This document shows, piece after piece, positions 16,393-23,856 of a stretch of DNA of 44,510 nt. The position numbers and the translations under genes were made by a program. The stretch comes from JBDKFK01 sp039798745 (GTDB taxonomy: Bacteria > Patescibacteriota > Microgenomatia > UBA1406 > GWC2-37-13), in assembly GCA_039798745.1 (NCBI GenBank), contig JBDKFK010000012.1, forward strand, positions 1 to 44,510, in the 5' to 3' direction. Below the pieces are notes generated by a model. That model was not told the origin of the DNA. It worked only from the letters and a program-made list of their open reading frames with translations, and made no database searches. Positions within the stretch are counted from its first letter, which is position 1. Each line of letters begins with the position of its first letter.

Positions 16393-17124
16393 ATGAAAGG
16401 TTTATCCATTATTGTTCCGACGCTTAATGAAGAGGGAAATATTAAGGCACTCACAGAGCGAATTTCCATGGCGATGAACAAATATAACATAGAGTACGAG
16501 ATTCTTTTTATAGACGATAACTCCATAGACAAAACAGCACAAACCGTCACTTCATTACACACAGATTATCCGGTTTCCTTACACACAAAACGTGGACTTA
16601 AAGGAAAAGCACACTCCATACTCGAAGGCTGCAGCTATGCTAAATATGATATAGTCGCGTTTATTGATGCCGATCTTCAGTATCCACCCGAGGCTTTGCC
16701 GCATATGTATGGGCTGATTATGGACAACCAGACCGATATTGTGGTAACAAGAAGAATTGTAAAATATAGTAGTTTCATTCGTCAGGCCATGAGTAATGGT
16801 TTTCGTATTGTGTTTGGCTACTGGCTTCACGGAATGAACTTTGATATCCAATCGGGACTTAAAATGTATCGCAAGAGTATAATGCAGGCGTTTGAACTGA
16901 ATCCGTCTCCTTGGTCTTTTGATCTTGAATTCTTGGTCAAGGCGCAAAAAGCAGGATATTCTATAACCAGTGTCGACATAGACTTCACCCACCGCACAGC
17001 GGGAGAAACAAAAGTGGGCTTCATAAAAGCTTCGTATGAAGTAGGATTGGCTGCTGTCAAGCTTAAGCTGGGGATGATAGAGTTTGTACACCTGCGTCCA
17101 AAGTTTATGCGTAAAGAAAGTTAA
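16393..17124 (+). CDS. DPM-like glycosyltransferase family 2 (polyprenol-phosphate sugar synthase-like)
   Basis: 243 aa, single GT-A domain. SIIVPTLNEEGNIK at the N-terminus, FIDDNSIDKTAQT, and DAD at residues 92-94 mark the nucleotide-sugar site. FDIQSGLKMYRKSIMQAF matches domain 1 of the divergent 730-aa fusion closely (PWSFDLEFLVKAQKAG versus SWSFDLEFLLKAMHAG), so the two are paralogs. No TM segment is present, unlike DPM enzymes with C-terminal anchors. Expected to charge a polyprenyl phosphate carrier with a sugar for GT-C enzymes such as those at 2346-5508. Convergent with the gene at 17137. No SD. Confidence 0.85.
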   Translation: MKGLSIIVPTLNEEGNIKALTERISMAMNKYNIEYEILFIDDNSIDKTAQTVTSLHTDYPVSLHTKRGLKGKAHSILEGCSYAKYDIVAFIDADLQYPPEALPHMYGLIMDNQTDIVVTRRIVKYSSFIRQAMSNGFRIVFGYWLHGMNFDIQSGLKMYRKSIMQAFELNPSPWSFDLEFLVKAQKAGYSITSVDIDFTHRTAGETKVGFIKASYEVGLAAVKLKLGMIEFVHLRPKFMRKES

Positions 17125-17136
17125 TCCCTTGCTGTT

Positions 17137-18342
17137 TTACAGAGGAATCGTATAGTAAAATACAGGAAGTTTTTTCCATTCCCCCAGATAAGATACCGGT
17201 CGATTGCCGGGTTTAATGCCTTTGATCTGAATAGACCGCACAGTGCCTGTCGTAAGATCAACGCTTACTCGTTCGTTTGTATCAATCTTCACCGCAAATA
17301 ATTTGACTTCAGTCATAATGAACTGCGAATAGTCGCGTGCTGTAAATGGAATGCGGCGTTCGATAGCGTGCGTTTTTGGATTTATGATCACCAGTTCGTT
17401 GGCGGTTGCTGCTGCTATCTTTGTAAGCGGATCATTGTGCAGAAGCAGCTCAACCCTCTCAATATCCTGAAGATCAATGATTCTCTCAGTAGTAAGACGT
17501 TCTACATCAAAGCCATATAACTCTTTATATACCGGCTGTTCTGAAGCTCCATCAACCGTGGCCATCACTACTGTGCCGGAGTCCAGAAGAAAACCTATGT
17601 AGCGATCGTCCGATGTACAACCATCTCCCGTTTTAAGAAGCTCTTTGGCCTCAGTCAGGTAACGGTAGATCATACCTTGTCCCGCGCAACCCTCGGCATG
17701 ATAGCCCAAGATTATGTCGCCCGAATACGCCTTAAAAAGATGCGTATATTGTACCGGCGTTGAACTTTGTAACGATTCCAGTGTGCGTACTGCACCACTC
17801 GCCAGATTGATCTCATCAACAGAGTAGTTTTGTTCAGTACCTTTTCCGGTGCGTTGCTTTGTAAGATACAGTTTGCCCGAAGATACATCGAGATTTTTTA
17901 TAGCATAGTCTGTCTGAGGGTTATCATATAAACGGGTCTTTGTATCAACTCCAAGCTTATATGTATATATAGTATTATTATCAGCATAAAAAATAGTGCC
18001 GTTGTCATCCATACGCTGGAGACCTCTGTCTTCAGATATGAGAGTATACGATGCCATGGGGATAGTCTCTGTGGTTCCAATTGTGTATATTTGTACTCTA
18101 TATTTTGCCTGAGGCGCAGGTGTTGATGACATTCGAGGTCCGGCGGTGGGTATATTTGTTATAACCGGGTTTGATGATGAGGCAGGTTTCTTCTGTTTTA
18201 TTACGACTCCGGGAATAAGAAGGGGAATACCCAAGGCAATCATAAATAGTAATGTTATAGCAAAGGCCAGTGTAACTATCTTGTTTTGGAGTGAAAGCGT
18301 TGAAAATAATGATAGTTTTTTGCGGATAAAATCCAGATTCAT
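17137..18342 (-). CDS. Membrane-anchored beta-propeller-like protein, function unknown
   Basis: 401 aa. One N-terminal TM segment (about residues 21-48), a Ser/Pro/Thr linker (SSSNPVITNIPTAGP, then SSTPAPQ), then about 320 residues of repeated beta-strand pattern: GTIFYADNNTIYTYKLG, LDVSSGKLYLTKQRTG and ASGAVRTLESL, consistent with a beta propeller facing outside. No catalytic motif recognised. Cys pairs (AEGCAGQG and GDGCTSD) may form a disulfide. It is flanked by glycan genes but transcribed alone, so a structural or binding role on the surface is possible. Topology is clear; fold call moderate. Confidence 0.7.
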   Translation of the reverse strand: MNLDFIRKKLSLFSTLSLQNKIVTLAFAITLLFMIALGIPLLIPGVVIKQKKPASSSNPVITNIPTAGPRMSSTPAPQAKYRVQIYTIGTTETIPMASYTLISEDRGLQRMDDNGTIFYADNNTIYTYKLGVDTKTRLYDNPQTDYAIKNLDVSSGKLYLTKQRTGKGTEQNYSVDEINLASGAVRTLESLQSSTPVQYTHLFKAYSGDIILGYHAEGCAGQGMIYRYLTEAKELLKTGDGCTSDDRYIGFLLDSGTVVMATVDGASEQPVYKELYGFDVERLTTERIIDLQDIERVELLLHNDPLTKIAAATANELVIINPKTHAIERRIPFTARDYSQFIMTEVKLFAVKIDTNERVSVDLTTGTVRSIQIKGIKPGNRPVSYLGEWKKLPVFYYTIPL

Positions 18343-18537
18343 GATATTTTATTATTTCAGCTCCACAAAAAAAGCGCAAGGGGCTGGAAGTATGCGGTAA
18401 AACCGGATGTTTCTTGTTCAGGGAAACGTCAGGGGCTATCGCCCGTCGATCTTCCTTGCCTTGCGCAATTATGCCGGAGGTATACAGGCTATAATCGCAA
18501 CCCAATGTTTGCAATCTATCGCTGTATGTCCCGGGGG

Positions 18538-18633
18538 CCGAACGAAAACGTAATGAGAACCGAACGAGACTGGAAAAAAGGAACAAACCGAACGAGAAAA
18601 AAGAGAAAGAAACAAAATAGAGAAACCGAACAA
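18538..18633 (+). repeat. Degenerate CCGAACGA direct repeats
   Basis: The 8-mer CCGAACGA occurs at 18538, 18560 and 18588, and as CCGAACAA at 18626, spaced 22, 28 and 38 bp, within an almost pyrimidine-free tract. The spacing is irregular. Function unknown; could be protein binding sites or simple low-complexity drift. Confidence 0.45.
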
Positions 18634-18771
18634 AGAGCGAAACGAACCCGTAGCCCGGCGGAATCGAAAAACGAAATTGTTATACGCGCGATATAACTGT
18701 ACTTTCAGAATATATGTTTTGCCTCACACTGTCAAGCGCATTTGGGCTGCAAAAAGAGGTTGTTTTATAAA

Positions 18772-18790
18772 TAGTGTATATGTTACACTA
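18772..18790 (+). promoter_or_regulatory. Inverted repeat before the helical-protein/aminotransferase pair
   Basis: TAGTGTA-TATGT-TACACTA, a perfect 7-bp inverted repeat ending 7 nt before the chosen ATG at 18798 and just downstream of an AT-rich TATAAA (18766-18771). Its place suggests an operator, or a hairpin at the 5' end of the mRNA. It also argues against the alternative GTG start at 18774, which lies inside it. Confidence 0.45.
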
Positions 18791-18797
18791 TATAGAT

Positions 18798-19700
18798 ATG
18801 AAAAACTTCAGATTCTTCCCCGATATTAAAACGTATCGTGAGTATATATATACATATATAGTAGTAAACAAGGATTTTCATAAAAACCCATTTTACAGCG
18901 GTCTGATTGAGTTCATTATAGACAACAGAACTCCGCTATTTTTTGAAGCCTCAAACGAATATGAACGTTCTCACTTTACTCAGTATTTTAATTTTTCCCT
19001 ATTGCGCGATGAGTATACGAATACCTATGTAAGCGACCTATATTACATACATGATTTTGTGCACATGGTATTCAATAATCCACTTGAGCCCCGCAAACTT
19101 GATTTCTCTGATTTTTGCGAGCTGGCCATCTCCAATGAGTATGTGGCTGCAAATGAAACAGAGATACTTACATACTATCGTCTTCCCGAGCTTCGTGACA
19201 AAACGTTTAAGGAAGTAATTATGTATGATCTTCTTTCCCGACAAAGAAAGCAGATACCCGAGGTAATGACACTGTATCAACTGCGTAAGGCAATCATTGA
19301 AGATCAGTTTGTTGAAACATTTTTTATGACAGGACAGGAAGAGCAAACTATACTGCGTTTTCTTAAGAAATTTAATGGCAGTAATCTGGCCTGGTGCCGG
19401 CTCTGGTATGATCAGTTTCCTTCACTTACTCATACTCAGATACAAAACAAGACAACACTTGAGTACCGCGGGTATTCAGATGTATTGGAAAAATATAAAG
19501 GAAAGAATGATAACGATTCTTATCGCAATAATGTGCTCTATAACGTACGAATTATGCTGGAAATGCTGAAGTTGGATCTACCTGATTCCTTTGAAGAATG
19601 CTGTGAGGCATTAAAGAGTGCCGAGGGAAAAGTAGTAATGCAGCAGGGTGCAAAGGAATTTTACACAACGTTTATCAATTCAAAGAATACTAATGTTTGA
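18798..19700 (+). CDS. Unknown helical protein coupled to a PLP enzyme
   Basis: 300 aa from ATG 18798 (a GTG at 18774 would add eight residues). No signal peptide or TM segment. The sequence looks almost wholly helical and is rich in Tyr and Phe. A cluster YIHDFVH (H85, D86, H89) is followed about 25 residues later by E114, E120 and E122 in SNEYVAANETE. Such spacing of His and Glu on helices can form a di-metal site, as in diiron or heme-oxygenase-like oxidases; this is a weak inference. It overlaps the aminotransferase-fold gene by 8 bp, so the two proteins are probably partners. I recognise no family. Confidence 0.7.
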   Translation: MKNFRFFPDIKTYREYIYTYIVVNKDFHKNPFYSGLIEFIIDNRTPLFFEASNEYERSHFTQYFNFSLLRDEYTNTYVSDLYYIHDFVHMVFNNPLEPRKLDFSDFCELAISNEYVAANETEILTYYRLPELRDKTFKEVIMYDLLSRQRKQIPEVMTLYQLRKAIIEDQFVETFFMTGQEEQTILRFLKKFNGSNLAWCRLWYDQFPSLTHTQIQNKTTLEYRGYSDVLEKYKGKNDNDSYRNNVLYNVRIMLEMLKLDLPDSFEECCEALKSAEGKVVMQQGAKEFYTTFINSKNTNV

Positions 19701-20622
19701 GTCATTTACCAGACCCGTATACGCTTACTATGCTCCTGAAGTGCGCGCTGTTGTTGATACTATAGTAAAACGATATCCTCACAATATATTTTTGCAGTCT
19801 ATAGCCCCGGGTCTGGATACATTTCACGAACCGATTATCCAAAAATATATGGATACGTATAAAGCATACATGCCGGGACTCGGCTCATTTCCCTATCGCT
19901 ACGTGTCAGGCGGCAGCAGTGAATCTATTTTTCATATACTTAGTTCCATAGCCGCTCAAGAAAAGCAGCCGCCATTGTATATAGTTGAGGGGGAGTACGA
20001 AGGCTACGCAGGGTATGGGCGCAATCTGAGACTACAGTTTACGACAGTTGGAGACAGAGTTGACGTAACAACGCTTGCTCCAGGTATTTTTTTTATTTCC
20101 AATCCATCGTCGCGTAACGGAAATGTTCATCCGCGTGAGTTCATAAGCGCAGTGGGCGATGCCGGTCATGAGATAATGCTCGACTGTGCGTATGTGGGAA
20201 TGACCGATGATACTCATTTTTTGGTAGATCACCCTGCCATCTCAACTGTATTCACCTCGATGAGTAAACCGTATGGTCTGTACTATTATAGGGTCGGCTT
20301 TACCTTTACGAGAAAACCAGTGAAAACGCTGGAGGTAAACAAGTGGTTTAAAAATATATTTTCCCTGATTGTAGCGGACAGATTGCTGACCGAACTGTCA
20401 CCGCGCTTAATGTATGAGAAATACAGGCCTATACAACAGGCGATAATAGATGAAACAAATAAGAAGTATAGCTCAAATCTGAGGCCAAGTCGGGTGTATC
20501 AGCTTGCCTACGCGCTTCCCGAAGATATACCAGCGGAACAGACCGAATGCTATCGAATGTTTCATAGAGGTGGCTCCTACTACCGTTTTGGCTTAACAGA
20601 AGAGTTCCTTAGGCGTGAATGA
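19693..20622 (+). CDS. PLP-dependent aminotransferase-fold protein (class I/II-like)
   Basis: 309 aa from ATG 19693, overlapping the upstream stop by 8 bp. Fold-type I landmarks appear in order: GGSSESIF (residues 73-80, phosphate-binding loop region), NP at 137-138, D164 with AY at 166-167 (ring-nitrogen Asp), and SMSKPYG with K192 as the Schiff-base Lys, followed by R200 in the usual RVGF setting. It is shorter than typical enzymes (around 380 aa), with reduced N-terminal and C-terminal parts. It could make an amino sugar or a modified amino acid, or act on a substrate handled by the upstream helical protein. Family call moderate to firm; reaction unknown. Confidence 0.72.
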   Translation: MFESFTRPVYAYYAPEVRAVVDTIVKRYPHNIFLQSIAPGLDTFHEPIIQKYMDTYKAYMPGLGSFPYRYVSGGSSESIFHILSSIAAQEKQPPLYIVEGEYEGYAGYGRNLRLQFTTVGDRVDVTTLAPGIFFISNPSSRNGNVHPREFISAVGDAGHEIMLDCAYVGMTDDTHFLVDHPAISTVFTSMSKPYGLYYYRVGFTFTRKPVKTLEVNKWFKNIFSLIVADRLLTELSPRLMYEKYRPIQQAIIDETNKKYSSNLRPSRVYQLAYALPEDIPAEQTECYRMFHRGGSYYRFGLTEEFLRRE

Positions 20623-20647
20623 CTGCTATATCGTGCCTATGCTCCAC

Positions 20648-20676
20648 TTGCTACTTATACATATTTTTGATATACT
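20648..20676 (+). promoter_or_regulatory. Promoter with -35 and extended -10
   Basis: -35 TTGCTA (20648-20653), 17-nt spacer, TGA-TATACT (hexamer 20671-20676). Transcription would start near 20683 and produce a leader of about 234 nt before the ATG at 20917. Confidence 0.65.
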
Positions 20677-20682
20677 ATAGGT

Positions 20683-20916
20683 ACTTTTCGTGCCTTGAAG
20701 CACGTTCACAACCAAAGAGTTTGCTGTTTAAGTGTATATATACATATTCTGTAGCAGGATGTGCGTATCTACACTTAAACAGTGTATTCCGACGGTCCGC
20801 AGACACCGTCGGAAGTTCCACAGGTCTGCATGTATGTCATGCGTACCCTCTATGCATGGCTGATTCAACCGTTGCCTCGCCGGCAGGCGAGCGCAGTAAC
20901 AACAGGAGGTGGTGTA
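20683..20916 (+). promoter_or_regulatory. Highly structured 5' leader RNA, candidate regulatory element
   Basis: Three perfect stems follow one another. CTGTTTAAGTGT/ACACTTAAACAG (20724-20735 with 20771-20782) is 12 bp closing a 35-nt loop. TTCCGACGGT/ACCGTCGGAA (20787-20796 with 20805-20814) is 10 bp with an 8-nt loop. CTCGCC/GGCGAG (20876-20881 with 20886-20891) has a GGCA loop and ends 12 nt before the AGGAGGT SD (20904-20910). The CCTC of the last stem could pair with the SD. A leader this long and structured before a 111-aa gene suggests a cis-regulatory RNA; it matches no class I know. Confidence 0.6.
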
Positions 20917-21252
20917 ATGTCACAGCAATTCGATCGCAATCAGATCACCGAAGTCGTCATTCTGGGTCGTGCAACCCTGGATGATCTGGAGCTAAACATG
21001 CTCCAGCAGGCTTTTCCCAACGCGACGCTCCGTCGTGCTTCAGATGCAGAGACGAACAGTAACGCGACGGAATTGTTTGCTGCGATCACCTACCCGCGCA
21101 TGGTCGGGGTAGTGAAGTTCCACACGCTCACAAGCATGTTCGTTCGTAATGGCTTGTCGTTCGTCTATCTTCTGGATAACGAGGGCGAGCTATCCGTGAA
21201 CCGCGGCGAAGGCGGCATCGTATCCCGGGTTTACCCGGAGCTCGAAGCCTAA
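20917..21252 (+). CDS. Small orphan protein, 111 aa
   Basis: The start at ATG 20917 is fixed by AGGAGGT 6 nt upstream; the frame extends further upstream through the structured leader, but that part is not coding. The protein (MSQQFDRNQITEVVILG start) looks like a small alpha/beta soluble domain: a strand, a helix (DDLELNMLQQAFP), then strands MVGVVKFHTL and SFVYLLDNEG. No metal or catalytic motif. GC-richer than its neighbours and flanked by its own promoter, leader and terminator, so it is an independent cassette of the SD-led orphan class. Function unknown. Confidence 0.75.
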   Translation: MSQQFDRNQITEVVILGRATLDDLELNMLQQAFPNATLRRASDAETNSNATELFAAITYPRMVGVVKFHTLTSMFVRNGLSFVYLLDNEGELSVNRGEGGIVSRVYPELEA

Positions 21253-21271
21253 CCTTTGGCACGGTTCTTGT

Positions 21272-21297
21272 CACTCCCCGCAGCGATGCGGGGAGTG
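21272..21297 (+). terminator. 10-bp GC-rich terminator-like hairpin
   Basis: CACTCCCCGC-AGCGAT-GCGGGGAGTG is a perfect 10-bp stem, 20 nt after the stop of the 111-aa gene and 7 nt before the convergent kinase gene's stop. The following bases are only weakly T-rich (CACTATTTAATA). It can serve both strands. Confidence 0.7.
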
Positions 21298-21304
21298 GCA
21301 CTAT

Positions 21305-21877
21305 TTAATAATACTTATCAATGATGAAGACATATGTAGCTTCATCAAGAGGACGGTAACTGTGGGTATATTCATATAACTCTTTGGTCAGATGACTAAA
21401 ATGCACATACTTCCACCTAGGATGAATTGCCTTCTTAATTTTATTTGTCATTGTTTCCTCTTCCTTTATTATCTGCTTTACCGGCTCGTGATCGTGTTCA
21501 TATTCCTCCCACTGGTTATACCAGAAACTATCACATGCATAGATTGATATATCTGGATGAATATGCAGTGTTCTAAGAATCTTTGTTACAAGCAAGCCTT
21601 CTATTATTACGGGCATGCCTTTCACTATCGTATTATGAATATCTTCTTTGAGTTTGGTAAGTTTCAGGGAATGGAAATATTTTCCCGCATGCCGGTGAAG
21701 ATAATGATCTAGATGAATTACTCTGCCTCCAATTGCTATACGCAGAGCCGGGGCTATGAAGGTACTTTTTCCGGCATCCATACTGCCGTCCAGAGCAATA
21801 ATTCTGCTTTTTGATCGTCTTACCTTTCGTGTAAGCTCCAGAATATCTTCGGTTAATTCCATAGTTAATACATTCAT
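21305..21877 (-). CDS. P-loop kinase, uridine/pantothenate-kinase-like
   Basis: 190 aa. The Walker A loop GSMDAGKST (residues 31-39) follows a hydrophobic strand (RIIALD). VIHLDHYLHRHAGKYFHS resembles the uridine-kinase substrate loop with an Asp (D-x-Y), and MPVIIEGLLV is the second beta strand with a carboxylate, as in phosphoribulokinase/uridine-kinase P-loop enzymes. The C-terminal half is rich in basic residues. It probably phosphorylates a small hydroxyl substrate with ATP. Convergent with the 111-aa orphan and divergent from the methyltransferase gene. TATAAT lies a few bases before the ATG; no SD. Superfamily call firm; substrate unknown. Confidence 0.75.
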   Translation of the reverse strand: MNVLTMELTEDILELTRKVRRSKSRIIALDGSMDAGKSTFIAPALRIAIGGRVIHLDHYLHRHAGKYFHSLKLTKLKEDIHNTIVKGMPVIIEGLLVTKILRTLHIHPDISIYACDSFWYNQWEEYEHDHEPVKQIIKEEETMTNKIKKAIHPRWKYVHFSHLTKELYEYTHSYRPLDEATYVFIIDKYY

Positions 21878-21921
21878 TATAAAGATGAAACACGACAGAA
21901 AAAAGGTTATTATGTGATACT

Positions 21922-22743
21922 ATGATTCAATCATCGTGTATCTGTTCCCAACAGCCCGTACAGTTTGATGAAGTTATAGTTTATAAGAATGAAACGGTGT
22001 TTAAGCGATTTGAAGGCACGGTTATCGCAAAATGCCGCAACTGCGGAGTTCTTAAAACCTTCCCTGCAAAACAAAATACTTCATATAATCCTGTCCAAAG
22101 CCGTGCAGAGTTATACGAAGATCATTCAGAGAAATTCAGAATAATATTTAAACCACTTGCCGATGCTGTATGCAGATTTAAGAATAGTGGACGGGTACTT
22201 GACGTGGGATGTTCATCAGGTATTTTGCTTGAAGTGTTACGTGAGAGGGGATTTGAGGTGTATGGGGTAGAACCACATACGACAGCCTATAATGCAGCGA
22301 GGAAAAAATTTGGGAACCATATAACCTATGGCACTGCGCAGACTTTACTTAAACAAAGCTCTCAACAGTTTGATGTCGTTATTTATAACCACGTTCTTGA
22401 ACATATTCCGGACCCCGTAACCGAACTATCAACTGCAAAAAAATTATTACGCCCCGATGGTGTACTTGTGATTGGCGTTCCTAATACAGAAAATGTTATC
22501 TTTATGCTCCGGCGCAAATACTGGGAGCCTCTTATGCCCAACGAGCACGTTTGGCATTTCGGCATGTCTTATATGAAATCACTCCTGGCGGCACAAGACT
22601 TTGCCATACAAAAAATTCTATTTGAAGACGACCCTCGACGTGATTATCCCGTTCTGAAACGCATATATTTTGGATCTTTATCATTCATGAACCGACTTAT
22701 GGGAACCGGCGAGGCAATGCTTATAGTCGCGGCACTTCATTAA
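21922..22743 (+). CDS. SAM-dependent methyltransferase with N-terminal zinc ribbon
   Basis: 273 aa. Four Cys (C6, C8, C38, C41) form a probable zinc ribbon. The class I methyltransferase core follows: motif I VLDVGCSSGILLEVL (91-105), acidic end of strand 2 in VYGVEPH, motif IV FDVVIYNHVLEHIPDP, and motif post-I LLRPDGVLVIGVPN. This is the Methyltransf_23-type arrangement often found in glycan loci, where such enzymes methylate sugars or lipid-linked intermediates. A paralog with the same architecture lies at 25037. TACTAT abuts the ATG, so the mRNA may be essentially leaderless. Family firm; acceptor unknown. Confidence 0.83.
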   Translation: MIQSSCICSQQPVQFDEVIVYKNETVFKRFEGTVIAKCRNCGVLKTFPAKQNTSYNPVQSRAELYEDHSEKFRIIFKPLADAVCRFKNSGRVLDVGCSSGILLEVLRERGFEVYGVEPHTTAYNAARKKFGNHITYGTAQTLLKQSSQQFDVVIYNHVLEHIPDPVTELSTAKKLLRPDGVLVIGVPNTENVIFMLRRKYWEPLMPNEHVWHFGMSYMKSLLAAQDFAIQKILFEDDPRRDYPVLKRIYFGSLSFMNRLMGTGEAMLIVAALH

Positions 22744-22771
22744 TGTATTCTTACATATTTCTTATAGCAAT

Positions 22772-23041
22772 GTGATCTTTTTATTACATATTATCTCTAT
22801 ACTATGCCTATTGATTATGTGTTCATTATTAATTCATTATCCATCTATGCACAACGACGCTAAAGAAGTAAATAATCTCCATAAAAGAGTGAAAGAACTG
22901 CGTGACATTCTGAAAATGCATGCTCAAAAAACAGAGGATCCAAAATGTATGGCACTATGCGAAACCAGCAGTGAAGTTATGAATGGTATTGAGACCGCGT
23001 TTGATCACTATTTAGATAAGTCTGAAAGCATCTGGCAATAA
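22772..23041 (+). CDS. Small membrane-anchored hypothetical protein
   Basis: 89 aa from a GTG start. One N-terminal hydrophobic segment (about residues 2-22) is followed by a charged helical stretch with coiled-coil character (KEVNNLHKRVKELRDILKM) and two Cys (PKCMALCE). No family recognised. It lies 28 bp after the methyltransferase gene on the same strand and abuts the convergent GT2 gene (stop at 23041 next to 23042). ATG alternatives at 22817 and later would cut into the membrane segment. Probably a real small gene, but support is modest. Confidence 0.5.
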   Translation: MIFLLHIISILCLLIMCSLLIHYPSMHNDAKEVNNLHKRVKELRDILKMHAQKTEDPKCMALCETSSEVMNGIETAFDHYLDKSESIWQ

Positions 23042-23821
23042 TTATGTATACGTCAGAAAATGCTTAGCGGACTTTTTTTTTACGAAGAGTAGCAACACAT
23101 AGGTCAAAAATTCCATATAGGCAAAACCAAGATCAAGCGGTATCCTGTATAAACCATCTTTGTATCCTTTATCTTTTATGAAGCGTGCATAAAACATATG
23201 AGCAGGGTACATAGTGAGTTTTTTTAGACTAGAGTGTTCATTGCGCCCGGCTTTCTGTAGTGCTTCACGGTAGGCGTAATGTGAAAATTTTGTAAACATC
23301 TGCCATAACGAGCGATACGAGTAATGATTGATTTTATGCTTTAATTCACCTATCTTTCCTGTACGTATCGAAACGTGCTCATGAACAAGCGCTTCTGCAA
23401 TTATCCCTGCGTTTCTCCTGAATAGACGCAGCATTTTATAGTTTTCGCCCCCATAGTGCAATGGCTTGCCGAGAAAGTGATTCTGGTAGGGGATAACATA
23501 GCCATCATAGTCTGACTGCGATTTGAGGAGCGTTGCTATTTCTTTTTTAAGTCCAGAGCTTAGCTGCTCATCGGCATCAAGGAGAAGTACCCAGTCGCCT
23601 GTTGTTTTTTCGAGCCCGTACTGTTTTTGCTTGCCCAGATCAGGTTCATGATTAAAATAAACATCAGCCGATGAATTACACGCTATCTCAACAGTATTAT
23701 CAGACGAGTAATCATCGATAACAACAATTTGATCTGCCAGATCACCTACAGAGTCCAGTGTCTTCTCGAAAGTCTCCCCGGCGTTCTTGGTAATTGTGAG
23801 AAGGCTAAGTTTATTTTTCAC
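23042..23821 (-). CDS. Glycosyltransferase family 2 (WaaE/KdtX-like)
   Basis: 259 aa from a GTG start. GT-A landmarks: SLLTITKNAGETFEKTL, VVIDDYSSDNTVEIA and the DxD region LLLDADEQL. RLFRRNAGIIAEALVHEHV is characteristic of the LPS-core beta-glucosyltransferase-like branch. A C-terminal hydrophobic segment (FAYMEFLTYVLLLFV) near residues 230-248 likely touches the membrane. It is a paralog of the GT2 gene at 36801 (YIDSDEQID, RLMKKNSGTWTGRVHE). TATAAT lies a few bases before the GTG, with no SD. Likely adds a sugar to a lipid-linked acceptor; specificity unknown. Confidence 0.85.
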   Translation of the reverse strand: MKNKLSLLTITKNAGETFEKTLDSVGDLADQIVVIDDYSSDNTVEIACNSSADVYFNHEPDLGKQKQYGLEKTTGDWVLLLDADEQLSSGLKKEIATLLKSQSDYDGYVIPYQNHFLGKPLHYGGENYKMLRLFRRNAGIIAEALVHEHVSIRTGKIGELKHKINHYSYRSLWQMFTKFSHYAYREALQKAGRNEHSSLKKLTMYPAHMFYARFIKDKGYKDGLYRIPLDLGFAYMEFLTYVLLLFVKKKSAKHFLTYT

Positions 23822-23856
23822 CTTCTATAATTATACACAGTTTGCGCTGTATAGTA

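Larger units (their letters stand above)
18343..18797. other. Intergenic region with purine-rich repeat tract
   Basis: About 450 bp between divergent genes. The left part holds the minus-strand start region of the 401-aa gene. A TATAAT at 18490-18495 could start a plus-strand RNA into a strongly purine-rich, A-rich stretch (about 18537-18660). A 63-codon highly basic frame (18505-18696) crosses it, but I do not consider it a gene. The right end carries the inverted repeat before the 300-aa gene. Confidence 0.45.

Noticed and set aside
18098..18586. 162-codon minus-strand open frame across the start of the 401-aa gene
   Set aside because: It overlaps the signal/TM region of the better-supported gene in another frame and shows no domain-like composition.
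18505..18696. 63-codon, very basic plus-strand open frame
   Set aside because: It simply translates the purine-rich tract into Lys/Arg/Glu/Asn, has no SD, and shows no domain-like pattern.
20619..20984. Cys-rich plus-strand open frame over the leader at 20683-20916
   Set aside because: It covers the promoter and three hairpins, lacks an SD and ends inside the real 111-aa gene in another frame.
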